DNA from: Pseudomonas hydrolytica | GTDB taxonomy: Bacteria > Pseudomonadota > Gammaproteobacteria > Pseudomonadales > Pseudomonadaceae | Direction: 5' to 3' | Assembly: GCF_021495345.1 (NCBI RefSeq) | Contig: NZ_CP099397.1 | Coordinates: 5,227,096 to 5,291,095 of the forward strand | Length of the DNA stretch: 64,000 nt | Shown here: positions 1-9,633 of the stretch, piece by piece | How the letters are laid out: every line of letters begins with the position of its first letter | Position numbering within the stretch: the stretch's first letter is position 1 | Position numbers and translations under genes: made by a program | Notes under the pieces: generated by a model | The model's input: only the letters and a program-made list of their open reading frames with translations | What the model was told of the DNA's origin: nothing | The model's database searches: none

Positions 1-1067
1 CCGATGATGCGCCCGGAATGCAGCGGGAACTGCGCCTGCAGGAAGATATCCCCGGCACTGCCGGTGCCCGGCACGTGCGCGCCGGCCAGTTCGCCGGTCT
101 GGCTGTCGACGTAGATCCAGGGGTTGCCCAGCCCGGCATCGCCGTGATCGTCGCCCGGCTCGTAGAAGCCGACGCCATACACGCCGAACTCTGCCGAATG
201 GAACAGCCCGCCGGGAGGCGCGTCCCAGCCCAGCCGCCGCGCCTCGGCATCGGCCACGGCGATGGCCTGGCGGCGGTCGATCAGCGGCACGATCTGCTCA
301 TCCAGGGTGACCGACGTGCGGCTGGCGAAGGGGCTGGGCGTCAGCGGCGAAAACAGCTCGACCAGCGGCCTGGTCACCTGCCGCTCCAGGTTCATCGACA
401 CCGAGGTGACGGCCAGCACCAGCAGCAACAGCCAGATCCATACCCCGCCGGAACGATGCAGGTCGAAATTCAGCTTGTAGCCGACCTGGCTCCAGCGAAA
501 GGCGAACGACTTGCGCCAGCTGCGCAGGTTGGGAAACGACAACCACAGCGCCACCAGGCAGTCGATGCACCAGACGATGGCGACGATGCCGAAGAACAGC
601 ATGCCCAGCTCGATGCCGAAGCCGTCCGGGATATGCAGGCTGTAATGCAGCTTGTAGAGAAATGGCAGCAGGTTCTCCCGGCTCAGGGAGATCGCCCCCC
701 ATTCGCGCTGGCCCTGGATCTCGCCAGTGACCGGGTCGATGCCGAGCTGGTTGAAGCCGAGCTTGAAGGCCTTGCCGGTGGCCGGATCGATACGCGGATC
801 GACGAAGATGCCCAGCGCATGGCCGGGTTCCAGCGCCAGCGACATAAAGCTCACCTGCAGGCGCGGGTCGCGCGCTTCCAGGGCGTCCACCAGTTGCAGC
901 GGGTCCTGCGCCTGCCCTTCGGTTTGCGCATCGAACAGGTGCGGGTTGAGCCATTCGTCCAGTTCGTGATCCCAGGAAATGACAGCGCCGGTCAAGCCGG
1001 CGGTGAACAGGAACAGGGCGATGAACAGGCCGCACCAGCGGTGCAGCAAAACCAGAATCGGACGCAT
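1..1067 (-). CDS. PepSY-associated membrane protein (C-terminus cut by window edge)
   Basis: About 355 residues of a longer protein are visible; the reading frame is open to base 1, so the C-terminus lies outside the window. It starts with ATG at 1067. Hydrophobic segments are near residues 8-30, 155-177 and 208-226, with conserved-looking histidines at 9, 141, 145 and 204, as in the PepSY-TM family (often called iron-regulated or ferric-reductase-like membrane proteins). The periplasmic loop is roughly residues 31-150. It lies 50 bp behind the TonB-dependent siderophore receptor gene on the same strand, which fits a role in handling the imported ferric siderophore at the inner membrane. The role is inferred from family and context. 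Confidence 0.85.
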   Translation of the reverse strand, partial: MRPILVLLHRWCGLFIALFLFTAGLTGAVISWDHELDEWLNPHLFDAQTEGQAQDPLQLVDALEARDPRLQVSFMSLALEPGHALGIFVDPRIDPATGKAFKLGFNQLGIDPVTGEIQGQREWGAISLSRENLLPFLYKLHYSLHIPDGFGIELGMLFFGIVAIVWCIDCLVALWLSFPNLRSWRKSFAFRWSQVGYKLNFDLHRSGGVWIWLLLLVLAVTSVSMNLERQVTRPLVELFSPLTPSPFASRTSVTLDEQIVPLIDRRQAIAVADAEARRLGWDAPPGGLFHSAEFGVYGVGFYEPGDDHGDAGLGNPWIYVDSQTGELAGAHVPGTGSAGDIFLQAQFPLHSGRII

Positions 1068-1087
1068 CGAATCCTCTCGTCGACCGG

Positions 1088-1113
1088 CAGGGCCGCCCGT
1101 GCGGGCGGCCCTG
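1088..1113. repeat. Perfect 11-bp stem-loop between receptor and PepSY genes
   Basis: CAGGGCCGCCC, a GTGC loop, and the exact complement fill most of the 50-bp gap between the receptor stop and the PepSY start. No T-run follows on the minus strand, so it is not a standard intrinsic terminator. It could slow transcription or protect the upstream mRNA, giving more receptor than PepSY protein. The role is inferred. Confidence 0.6.
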
Positions 1114-1117
1114 GCCG

Positions 1118-3208
1118 TCAGTATTTCCAGGTCAGGGTGGCGCTGACGTTACGTGGGGCACCGTAATAGGCCTGAGTCCAGTACAGGCTGTTCAGGTACT
1201 TCTCGTCGGTGAGGTTGTTGAGGTTGGCCGACACGCTCCAGTTGGGATCGATGTCGTAGCTGGCCATCAGGTCGACCACGGCGTAGGCGTCCTGCTCGGC
1301 GATGCCGTTGTGGATATCGTCCTGCCAACGTACGGCGGCGCCGACCTTGAGCTTGTCCAGCGCCGGAATCCGATAGGTCGCGGCGGTCTTGACCATGTGC
1401 TTGGGCGAGTAGGTGACCCCGTGCGAGCCATCGGCATTGGTGATGTCGACGAAGGTGTAGCCCGCATTCAGCTCCAGTCCCTGAATGGGCTGGCCGGAAA
1501 TCTCGATCTCGTAGCCTTCGCTGGTCAGCCCCTCGACCGCGCGGTAATAGGCGCGGCCACCGATGCTGCCCGCCTGTTGGGCGAAGTTGTCCTGCTCGGT
1601 GCGAAACACCGCCAGCGCCACGTTGACCTTGTCGTCGAACAGCTCGCCCTTGATGCCCGCCTCGTAGTTCACGCCCTCTACCGGCGCCAGGCGCGAGCCC
1701 GCAGCATTGGTTTTGGTCTGCGGATCGAAGATCTCGGTATAGCTGGCGTAGACCGAATATTGATCGGTGATGTCGTAGACCACCCCCGCATAGGGCACCA
1801 CCTTGCCGCTGTTCTTCGAGGTCTTCGCGACACCGTAGTTGGTACCGTCACTTTTCACATCGACGACACGTGTGCCGGTGATCAGGCTCAGCTTGTCGGT
1901 CAAGCTCCAGCGCGCGGCGCCGTACATGCTCTTCATGCGGTCGGTGAAATCGCTGCCGTTGGTAGGCCGGTCGTTCAGCGGTTTGCCGATGTTGCCATCC
2001 CACTGCTCCAGCGGCGGCAGGGCAGTGCCGGTGGTGGAGTCGTAATAGGAGATATCGTTCAGCTCCGAGCGCGACCAACTGGCCCCCAGCGCGGCTTCAT
2101 GCTGACGGCCCGCCAGGCTGAACGGGCCGCTGGCCTGCACATCGACGATCAGCTGCTTGTTCTCGTCCTTGTACTCGGACGGATAGCTGAACAGGCCGAG
2201 GCCGGTATTCCTATCCGGCGTACCGTACATATAGAACAACGAGCCATCGCCCTTCTTTTCCACTCGCGTCAGTACGGTCTTGGCTTGCCAACCGTTGTCG
2301 AAGGTGTGCGCCAGCTCGGCAAAGGTGCGGTTTTCCTTGACGTCCCAATAGGCCCAATCGGAGGACGTGCTGGTGGAGCGGGAATAGTCGGTCTGCGAAC
2401 CGTCGCTGTAGTTCAGCGGCAGCGCACCCCACATCGGCGAGTTGGCATCACTGGTCTGCAGGGTGTGGCCGAGGGTGAAGAGGGTGCGCTCGTCCAGATC
2501 GAACTCCAGCACCCCGTGGAAGACGTTCTTCTCGCGCGAGTAGCGGTCGAGGTAGGAGTTCTTGTTTTCGTTGGCGTACACCACGCGGCCGCGGATGTTG
2601 CCGGCATCGGACAGCGCACCGGATACGTCGGTGTCGATACGGCGCTTGTCCCAGGAGCCGGCCGTCAGGTCCACGCGCGCCTGCGGTGCCAAGGTTGGCC
2701 GCTTGCGCACGAAGTTGACGGTCGCCGAGGGATTGCCGGTGCCCGACATCAGGCCGTTGGCGCCGCGAATCACCTCCACGCGCTCGTACATCGAGGTGTC
2801 CAGATCACCCTCGACATTGCCGTAGACGAAGGGCACGGCGATGCCGTCGTACTGGAAGTTGGTGATATCGAAACCGCGGGCGGTGTAGTAGGTGCGATCG
2901 GTTTCGACTTCCTGCACCTGCACGCCCGGCACGGCCTTGAGCGCATCGTTGACGCTGGTGAGCTTGAAGTCGCGCAGCTGGGCGCCGCTCAGGGTGGAAA
3001 TCGCCTGCGGCGTCTGCCGCGGGGTCAGGTCGAGCTTGGTCGCAGCACTGCTGGGGGTGGATTTGTAGCTATCGACCTCGTCCGCCGCACTGCTGCCGAC
3101 CACGGTCTGAGCATCCAGCTCGAGCTGCTCCTGCTCGGCGGCCAGCGCTTGACTGAAATTGCAGGCGGCCGCAATCGCCACGGCCAGGTGGGTTTTTCTG
3201 CTGAACAA
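1118..3208 (-). CDS. TonB-dependent siderophore receptor
   Basis: Outer-membrane receptor of about 696 residues. From the chosen TTG start there is a signal peptide (positive SRK, hydrophobic stretch, ALA cleavage site near residue 23), then directly a plug domain with the DLTPRQTPQAIS region and RVEVIRGANGLMSGTGNP, typical of FhuE/FpvA-like receptors, then a beta-barrel ending in a terminal aromatic residue (TWKY). There is no N-terminal STN signalling domain, so it is a plain transporter and not a sigma/anti-sigma transducer. The TTG start is preferred over the longer frame to 3280 because AGGAG lies 8 bases before it and the signal peptide begins there. The substrate is unknown; a ferric hydroxamate-type siderophore is a guess from the family. 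Confidence 0.9.
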   Translation of the reverse strand: MFSRKTHLAVAIAAACNFSQALAAEQEQLELDAQTVVGSSAADEVDSYKSTPSSAATKLDLTPRQTPQAISTLSGAQLRDFKLTSVNDALKAVPGVQVQEVETDRTYYTARGFDITNFQYDGIAVPFVYGNVEGDLDTSMYERVEVIRGANGLMSGTGNPSATVNFVRKRPTLAPQARVDLTAGSWDKRRIDTDVSGALSDAGNIRGRVVYANENKNSYLDRYSREKNVFHGVLEFDLDERTLFTLGHTLQTSDANSPMWGALPLNYSDGSQTDYSRSTSTSSDWAYWDVKENRTFAELAHTFDNGWQAKTVLTRVEKKGDGSLFYMYGTPDRNTGLGLFSYPSEYKDENKQLIVDVQASGPFSLAGRQHEAALGASWSRSELNDISYYDSTTGTALPPLEQWDGNIGKPLNDRPTNGSDFTDRMKSMYGAARWSLTDKLSLITGTRVVDVKSDGTNYGVAKTSKNSGKVVPYAGVVYDITDQYSVYASYTEIFDPQTKTNAAGSRLAPVEGVNYEAGIKGELFDDKVNVALAVFRTEQDNFAQQAGSIGGRAYYRAVEGLTSEGYEIEISGQPIQGLELNAGYTFVDITNADGSHGVTYSPKHMVKTAATYRIPALDKLKVGAAVRWQDDIHNGIAEQDAYAVVDLMASYDIDPNWSVSANLNNLTDEKYLNSLYWTQAYYGAPRNVSATLTWKY

Positions 3209-3341
3209 GGGACGATCTCCTGATGCGCTGTCGATAGCTGCTGGCAGTCCCTTTGCAGCAGGTTGCCTCACTGGCAGCATTTGCTAGACGCAAACGCAAA
3301 TAATTAGCGACAAAATTCTCGCAACAGAAGATCCGCTCGTC

Positions 3342-3357
3342 AATGAGAAATATTTAC
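3342..3357 (-). promoter_or_regulatory. Possible Fur box upstream of the siderophore receptor
   Basis: Read on the minus strand, GTAAATATTTCTCATT matches about 11 of 16 positions of the Fur consensus GATAATGATTATCATT and lies in the AT-rich gap before the receptor gene. Iron repression would be expected for this gene, but the match alone is weak. Confidence 0.3.
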
Positions 3358-3372
3358 ACCTTTGTATAAGTA

Positions 3373-3888
3373 TCAGTTACGTTTGAGCGAACCACAGTCC
3401 GCCCCGACCCAGCGGGCACGGCTTTCCATGCTGCTCGGCTGGCCGTTGTAGGTGCCTTTGACCTGCGTGGTGAATTCCTTGTCGCTGACGAAGCGCGTCT
3501 CCCCTTCGCCCTGAGCGTCCGGGCAGTTGAAACGGAACTTCCACAGCTTCGCGCTGCGCTCAACGATCTCGTTGCTGCAGCCGGATTCGGGATCGTGCAG
3601 GGGGATTTCCTGCGCCTTGATCTGCTCGGCGGTCAGGCACATCTGCACGCCACCAGCACCGAGCCTGATGCCCTGCTCGGCCATCATGTTTTCCATCATC
3701 TGCCGCTGTTCGGGCGGCAGGTTCTGCATCTGCGCCAGCATCTGCTCCATGCCGGGCATGGCTTGACCGCCCATCTGCATGCTGTGCGAGCTGACTTCCC
3801 AGACGCCGGGCTGGATATCCAGGGCGCTGGCCGTCAGCGGTGACAGACAGAGAGCGAGCGGGAGGGCGAAACGAAAGATCGGGCGCAT
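3373..3888 (-). CDS. DUF3617 family periplasmic protein
   Basis: A 171-residue exported protein. ATG 3888 is chosen because AGGAGA precedes it and the sequence then begins with a signal peptide (MRPIFRFALPLALCLSPLTA, cleavage after ASA). The mature part has the DUF3617 pattern: an opening LDIQPGVWEVSS, a Met/Gln-rich middle (MPGMEQMLAQMQ), and a few cysteines (near MCLT, SGCS, NCPD and ADCG) that may form disulfides. The function of the family is unknown. It is not clearly in an operon with its neighbours. Confidence 0.8.
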   Translation of the reverse strand: MRPIFRFALPLALCLSPLTASALDIQPGVWEVSSHSMQMGGQAMPGMEQMLAQMQNLPPEQRQMMENMMAEQGIRLGAGGVQMCLTAEQIKAQEIPLHDPESGCSNEIVERSAKLWKFRFNCPDAQGEGETRFVSDKEFTTQVKGTYNGQPSSMESRARWVGADCGSLKRN

Positions 3889-3942
3889 GGCAGGTCTCCT
3901 GGGCAGGTGGTTAGCCAAGCCTAGCAGGCCGCAGACGAACAA

Positions 3943-3973
3943 AACCCCCATAGGCTCGCGCCGCATGGGGGTT
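3943..3973 (-). terminator. Intrinsic terminator of the TRAP operon
   Basis: A 9-bp stem (AACCCCCAT / ATGGGGGTT) with a 13-base loop, followed on the minus strand by TTTTG. It lies about 60 bp past the DUF1850 stop codon. Confidence 0.7.
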
Positions 3974-4030
3974 CTCTTCCTTTCCGCCCGGCACTTGTGG
4001 CGCCGGAAGCCTGGGTCCGCTCTGGCGAAC

Positions 4031-4434
4031 CTAGCCCGCGTCAGCCGCGGGGGAGCTCAGCTCGCAGCTCCAGAGTTCCAACACCGGCTGGCTCGCTTGT
4101 GGCGGGCCGAGCCAGTCGCTCATCGGGCGACAACGCTGGTCGATACACAGTTGGTAATCCCCGGCTTCGGGCGTACGCCCGACTCGCAGGGGTTGCAAAG
4201 GCGGTAGCTGACGCTGGTAGTGCCAGCTGCCATTGCGCAGTTCGGCGCCGTCGGGAATCTCCATTCCGGCGCCGGAACCCTTGACCCGCGCCTCGCCGAG
4301 CACCAGGCCGTCGGCGGTGACGCGGTAATCCTCTTCCCAGCGGATCTTTTCGATGGTGTGGGTCCAGGCCAGGGTGAAGGCCGGCGTGGGCAACTCTGCC
4401 CACACCGCGCCGGCCAACCCCAGGCACAGGCCGA

Positions 4435-4438
<4 letters not shown>
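4031..4438 (-). CDS. DUF1850 protein, TRAP transporter partner
   Basis: A 135-residue protein. GTG 4438 is chosen as start because it overlaps the stop codon of the permease gene as GTGA, a standard coupling arrangement, and puts a short hydrophobic leader (IGLCLGLAGAVWA) at the N-terminus. The rest matches the DUF1850 pattern (FTLAWTHTIEKIRWEEDYRV, then a GSGAGM motif and PDGAELRNG). DUF1850 genes commonly follow fused TAXI-TRAP permease genes. The molecular role is unknown; an accessory periplasmic or membrane-anchored part is plausible. Confidence 0.8.
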
Positions 4439-6462
<2,024 letters not shown>

Positions 6463-6580
6463 GGAGTGCACACCTCATGACTACTTCGATTGCGGAGACA
6501 GAGTCGCCAACAAAACCCACCGTCCATGAACGCCGGTTTTATTCGCGATTCTGGGAACTCTGTCCGTTCCGGTCTTTGCG

Positions 6581-6642
6581 CTGTAGGAGCGGATTTATCC
6601 GCGATGTTCGCGAGGAAATCGCGGCTGAAGCCGCTCCTACAG
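6581..6642. repeat. REP-type inverted repeat
   Basis: CTGTAGGAGCGG and its complement CCGCTCCTACAG bracket 38 bp in the gap between the TAXI gene and the permease gene. This is the common Pseudomonas REP family (TGTAGGAGC...). It may affect mRNA processing between the two genes. Confidence 0.85.
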
Positions 6643-6700
6643 AAGCTTGTGCGTGAAAAGACCTAGCAGGCCGCGACTCATGTCACGGCCTGAAGCGGCA

Positions 6701-7654
6701 TCAGAGCGCGCCGGCTTCCTTGTAGAAGCGCTCGGCACCCGGGTGCAGCGGGATAGGCAGGTTCTTGGTGGCGCTTTCCAGCTTGATGTCCTTGGCCGCG
6801 GAGTGGGCGGTGCCCAGACGCTCGAGGTTGTCGAACATCAGCTTGGTCATCTGGTAGGCCACCTCGTCGGAGACGCCTTCATGGGTAACCAGGATGTTGT
6901 TGATGGCCACGGTGGGCACGTCGGCGTCCTGACCGTCGTAGGTGCCCGCCGGGATGGTGGCGGCCTCGTAGGCGGCGTTGTCGATCTTCGCGGTCACTTC
7001 GGCCGGGATGGAGACGAAGCTGATCTTCATGGTCGAGGCCAGGTCACGAATGGCGGCCATGCCCAGACCGGAGGACTGCAGGGTGGCGTCCAGCTGGCGG
7101 TTCTTGATCAGCTCCACCGACTCGGCGTACGGCAGGAACTCGACCTTGCCCATGTCCTTGTAGCTCAGGCCGGCGGCTTCGAAGATGGCGCGGGCGTTGA
7201 GCTCGGTACCGGACTTCGGCGCGCCGACGGAGATGCGCTTGCCCTTGAGGTCTTCCAGGGTCTTGATGCCGGATTCGGCGTTGGCGACGATCTGGATGTA
7301 GTTCGGGTAGGTGCCGGCGATGGCGCGCAGCTTCTTCAGCGGCGCCTTGAAGCCGGCGTCTTCCACGCCGTTCCAGGCATCGGCCACCGAGTCGCCCAGG
7401 GCGAAGGCCAGTTCGCCGCGACCGGCCTGCAGCAGGTTGAGGTTTTCCACCGATGCCTTGGTCGCCTGTACCGAGGTCTTGGCGCCGTCGATGCCGTTGC
7501 TGTACAGCTGCGACAGGGCCACGCCGATCGGGTAGTACACCCCGCTGGTGCCGCCGGTGAGGACGTTGATGAAGGTCGGGGCAGCGAGCACCGCAGTGCT
7601 GGCAGTGATGACCGCAGCAGCGGCGAACAGGCTGAGTTTCTTGGTCAGTCGCAT
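6701..7654 (-). CDS. TAXI family TRAP solute-binding protein
   Basis: A 317-residue periplasmic binding protein. The signal peptide is clear (MRLTKKLSLFAAAAVITAST, cleavage near VLAA). The mature part starts FINVLTGGTSGVYYPIG, the hallmark of TAXI-type TRAP receptors, followed by KGKRISVGAPKSGTELNA. GGAGATATTTCC precedes the ATG. It delivers the ligand to the fused permease encoded 238 bp downstream. Transcription probably depends on the sigma-54 promoter about 260 bp upstream. Confidence 0.93.
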   Translation of the reverse strand: MRLTKKLSLFAAAAVITASTAVLAAPTFINVLTGGTSGVYYPIGVALSQLYSNGIDGAKTSVQATKASVENLNLLQAGRGELAFALGDSVADAWNGVEDAGFKAPLKKLRAIAGTYPNYIQIVANAESGIKTLEDLKGKRISVGAPKSGTELNARAIFEAAGLSYKDMGKVEFLPYAESVELIKNRQLDATLQSSGLGMAAIRDLASTMKISFVSIPAEVTAKIDNAAYEAATIPAGTYDGQDADVPTVAINNILVTHEGVSDEVAYQMTKLMFDNLERLGTAHSAAKDIKLESATKNLPIPLHPGAERFYKEAGAL

Positions 7655-7749
7655 GGAAATATCTCCGTCGTTGTTATGGCTTTATGCAGAGTTTCACTCT
7701 AGACGACGCCCGCTGCGGCTAGGCGGCGGGCGACGTCGGCTGTGCGCGA

Positions 7750-7848
7750 TCAGCGGCGCAGGGTGCAGCGTGGGACAAGAGCCGCGGCGAGCGCGGTCAG
7801 GAGGCGGCCCATGCACGGCGGCATGGCGCGGAAGACTGGGCAGTTCAT
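7750..7848 (-). CDS. Possible 32-residue leader peptide
   Basis: A short frame (begins MNCPVFRAMPPCMGRLL) with AGAGGT six bases before its ATG, lying in the presumed 5' leader of the TAXI-TRAP mRNA between the sigma-54 promoter and the binding-protein gene. The sequence before it (CATAACAACGAC) recurs just before the TAXI ribosome binding site. Coding potential is uncertain; it may be chance. Confidence 0.35.
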   Translation of the reverse strand: MNCPVFRAMPPCMGRLLTALAAALVPRCTLRR

Positions 7849-7914
7849 GGGCAGACCTCTTGTCGTTGTTATGGTCGCCGCGTCGGCAGGCTGCTGCGCG
7901 GCTGAATCTGTCAT

Positions 7915-7930
7915 AGCAGATGCCGTGCCA
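7915..7930 (-). promoter_or_regulatory. Sigma-54 promoter for the TAXI-TRAP operon
   Basis: On the minus strand TGGCACGGCATCTGCT is almost the full RpoN consensus (TGGCACG-N4-TTGCW), with the required GG-N10-GC. It points at the TAXI gene and gives a leader of about 250 nt. The rest of this 477-bp gap (7655-8131) holds a palindrome at 7957-7971 and a possible small ORF. Confidence 0.85.
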
Positions 7931-7956
7931 GGGCCTGAAAAGCCCGATTTAGAGCG

Positions 7957-7971
7957 GTCTTGTTACAAGAC
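7957..7971. promoter_or_regulatory. Perfect palindrome, candidate activator site
   Basis: GTCTTGT-T-ACAAGAC is an exact 7-1-7 inverted repeat about 27 bp upstream of the sigma-54 -24 element. It could be the binding site of the DctD-like activator, though enhancer sites usually lie further upstream. Confidence 0.5.
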
Positions 7972-8131
7972 TAAAGGGTCACTGAGCGAGAAACCGCCGA
8001 CACCTGTGACGGGGTCGGCAAAAATCCGCTTATCGAAGTACTCTGGGCTACGAAGGTCGATCCCCCGTAGGAAGCGCCGTGCGCACCGAGAGCATCGCGG
8101 CCCGAAATTGGCTGCGCACGACCCGGGCGGC

Positions 8132-9472
8132 CTACTCCTCGCCGCCGGGCAGGTAGTCACCGCGCGCCAGACCGTGGCGCTGCATCTTCTCGTTGAGGGT
8201 GCGGCGCGGCAGCTGCAGCATCTCCATCACCGCGGCGATGTTGCCCTGGCATTGCAGCAGGGCGTTGTGCAGGCACTGCGCTTCGAAGGCTTCCATCTGC
8301 TGCGCCAGTGCCTGACCGGCGAAGCGCTCGGCCGGCGGCGGGCTGGACAGCCCCAGGGCATGGCGCTCGGCGGCATTGATCAGCTCGCGTACGTTGCCCG
8401 GCCAGTCATGACCGAGCAGGCGCGCCAGCTCGCTGGGTGCCAGCGGTGGCACCTCGCGGCCGTGACGCTCGGCGGCGGCACGAGCAAAGTGCTCGAACAG
8501 CAGCGGAATGTCCTCGCGGCGCTCGCGCAGCGGCGGAATGTGCAGGGTGGCGACGTTCAGGCGATACACCAGGTCCTCGCGGAAGCGCCCGGCCTTGACC
8601 TCGTCGAGCAGATCCGGCTTGGCCGCGCTGATCACCCGCAGATCGACCTGGATGCTCTTGTTCGAACCGAGGCGCTCCAGAGTCTTCTCCTGCAGCACGC
8701 GCAGCAGCTTGACCTGCTGCGCCAGCGGCAGACTCTCGACCTCGTCGAGGAACAGGGTACCGCCGTCGGCATGCTCGATACGGCCGATGCGCCGCGCCTG
8801 GGCACCGGTGAAGGCGCCGCTCTCGTGACCGAACAGCTCGCTCTCGAAGATGGTCTCGGGAATCGCCGCGCAGTTGAGCGCGGCGAAGGCCTTGCCGGCG
8901 CGCGGGCTGAAGTCGTGCAGGCAGCGCGCCACGCGCTCCTTGCCGCTGCCGGTCTCGCCGCGAATGAGCACGTTGACCGAGGTGCCGGCCAGCTCGAGGA
9001 TCTGCCGGCGCAGGCTTTCCATCGGCCGCGAAATGCCGATCAGCTGGCTTTCGATACGCCCCTTGTTCGCCACCTGCTGACGCAGCAGGCGGTTCTCGCA
9101 GACCAGGCGGCGCTTGTCCAGCGCACGGCGCACGCTGTCGAGCAGGCGCTCGGGGGTGAAGGGTTTCTCGATGAAGTCGTAGGCGCCCTGGCGCAGCGCC
9201 TGCACCGCCATGGGCACGTCGCCGTGGCCGGTCACCAGGATCACCGGCAGGTCGGCGTCCACCTGCAGCAGCTTGTCGAGCAGTTGCAGGCCATCGCTGC
9301 CGGGCATGCGCACATCGCTGACGACGATGCCGGGGAAGTCGCGGTCCACCACCGCCAGGGCTTCGGCCGCGCTGGCGCAGGTGTGCACGGTAAAACCGGA
9401 CAGCTCCAGCCACTGCTGCACCGCCTCGCGAATCGCCGCTTCGTCGTCGACCACTATGACCTGAGCGCTCAT
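8132..9472 (-). CDS. dctD: Sigma-54-dependent response regulator, DctD-like
   Basis: A 446-residue NtrC-family activator. Residues 1-120 form a receiver (VVDDEAAIREA, phospho-acceptor Asp in VVSDVRMPGSDG, Lys in IEKPF). The central AAA+ domain has Walker A GETGSGKE, GAFTGA for sigma-54 contact, and Walker B TLFLDEVE. The C-terminal Fis-type HTH reads AAVMEMLQLPRRTLNEKMQR. ATG 9472 is chosen because AGGAGGTGCC sits right before it; the frame extends further upstream without reason. It lies downstream of the histidine kinase gene and next to a sigma-54 promoter for a TRAP operon, so it probably activates solute uptake. The signal is unknown. Confidence 0.92.
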   Translation of the reverse strand: MSAQVIVVDDEAAIREAVQQWLELSGFTVHTCASAAEALAVVDRDFPGIVVSDVRMPGSDGLQLLDKLLQVDADLPVILVTGHGDVPMAVQALRQGAYDFIEKPFTPERLLDSVRRALDKRRLVCENRLLRQQVANKGRIESQLIGISRPMESLRRQILELAGTSVNVLIRGETGSGKERVARCLHDFSPRAGKAFAALNCAAIPETIFESELFGHESGAFTGAQARRIGRIEHADGGTLFLDEVESLPLAQQVKLLRVLQEKTLERLGSNKSIQVDLRVISAAKPDLLDEVKAGRFREDLVYRLNVATLHIPPLRERREDIPLLFEHFARAAAERHGREVPPLAPSELARLLGHDWPGNVRELINAAERHALGLSSPPPAERFAGQALAQQMEAFEAQCLHNALLQCQGNIAAVMEMLQLPRRTLNEKMQRHGLARGDYLPGGEE

Positions 9473-9534
9473 GGCACCTCCTGTTGAGAACGGCGGGCAG
9501 TGTAGCCCGACGAATGCGATCCGGGGGAACGACC

Positions 9535-9600
9535 GGTGCGCACCGCGCACCCTACCCAGCTGCGCGGCGCTACCTGATCGTAGGGTGCGCCGTGCGCACC
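9535..9600. repeat. REP-type inverted repeat between dctB and dctD
   Basis: GGTGCGCACCGCGCACCCTA and a near-complement ending GTGCGCACC bracket about 20 bp. A related half-repeat (GTAGCCCGACGAATGCGATC) lies at 9502-9521. It sits in the 161-bp gap between the kinase and regulator genes. Confidence 0.8.
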
Positions 9601-9633
9601 AAACGTAGATGCCGCCGCTAATAGGCACCCACG

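Noticed and set aside
1310..3223. A 637-codon plus-strand frame opposite the siderophore receptor
   Set aside because: Shadow of a clear TonB receptor gene; no recognisable domain.
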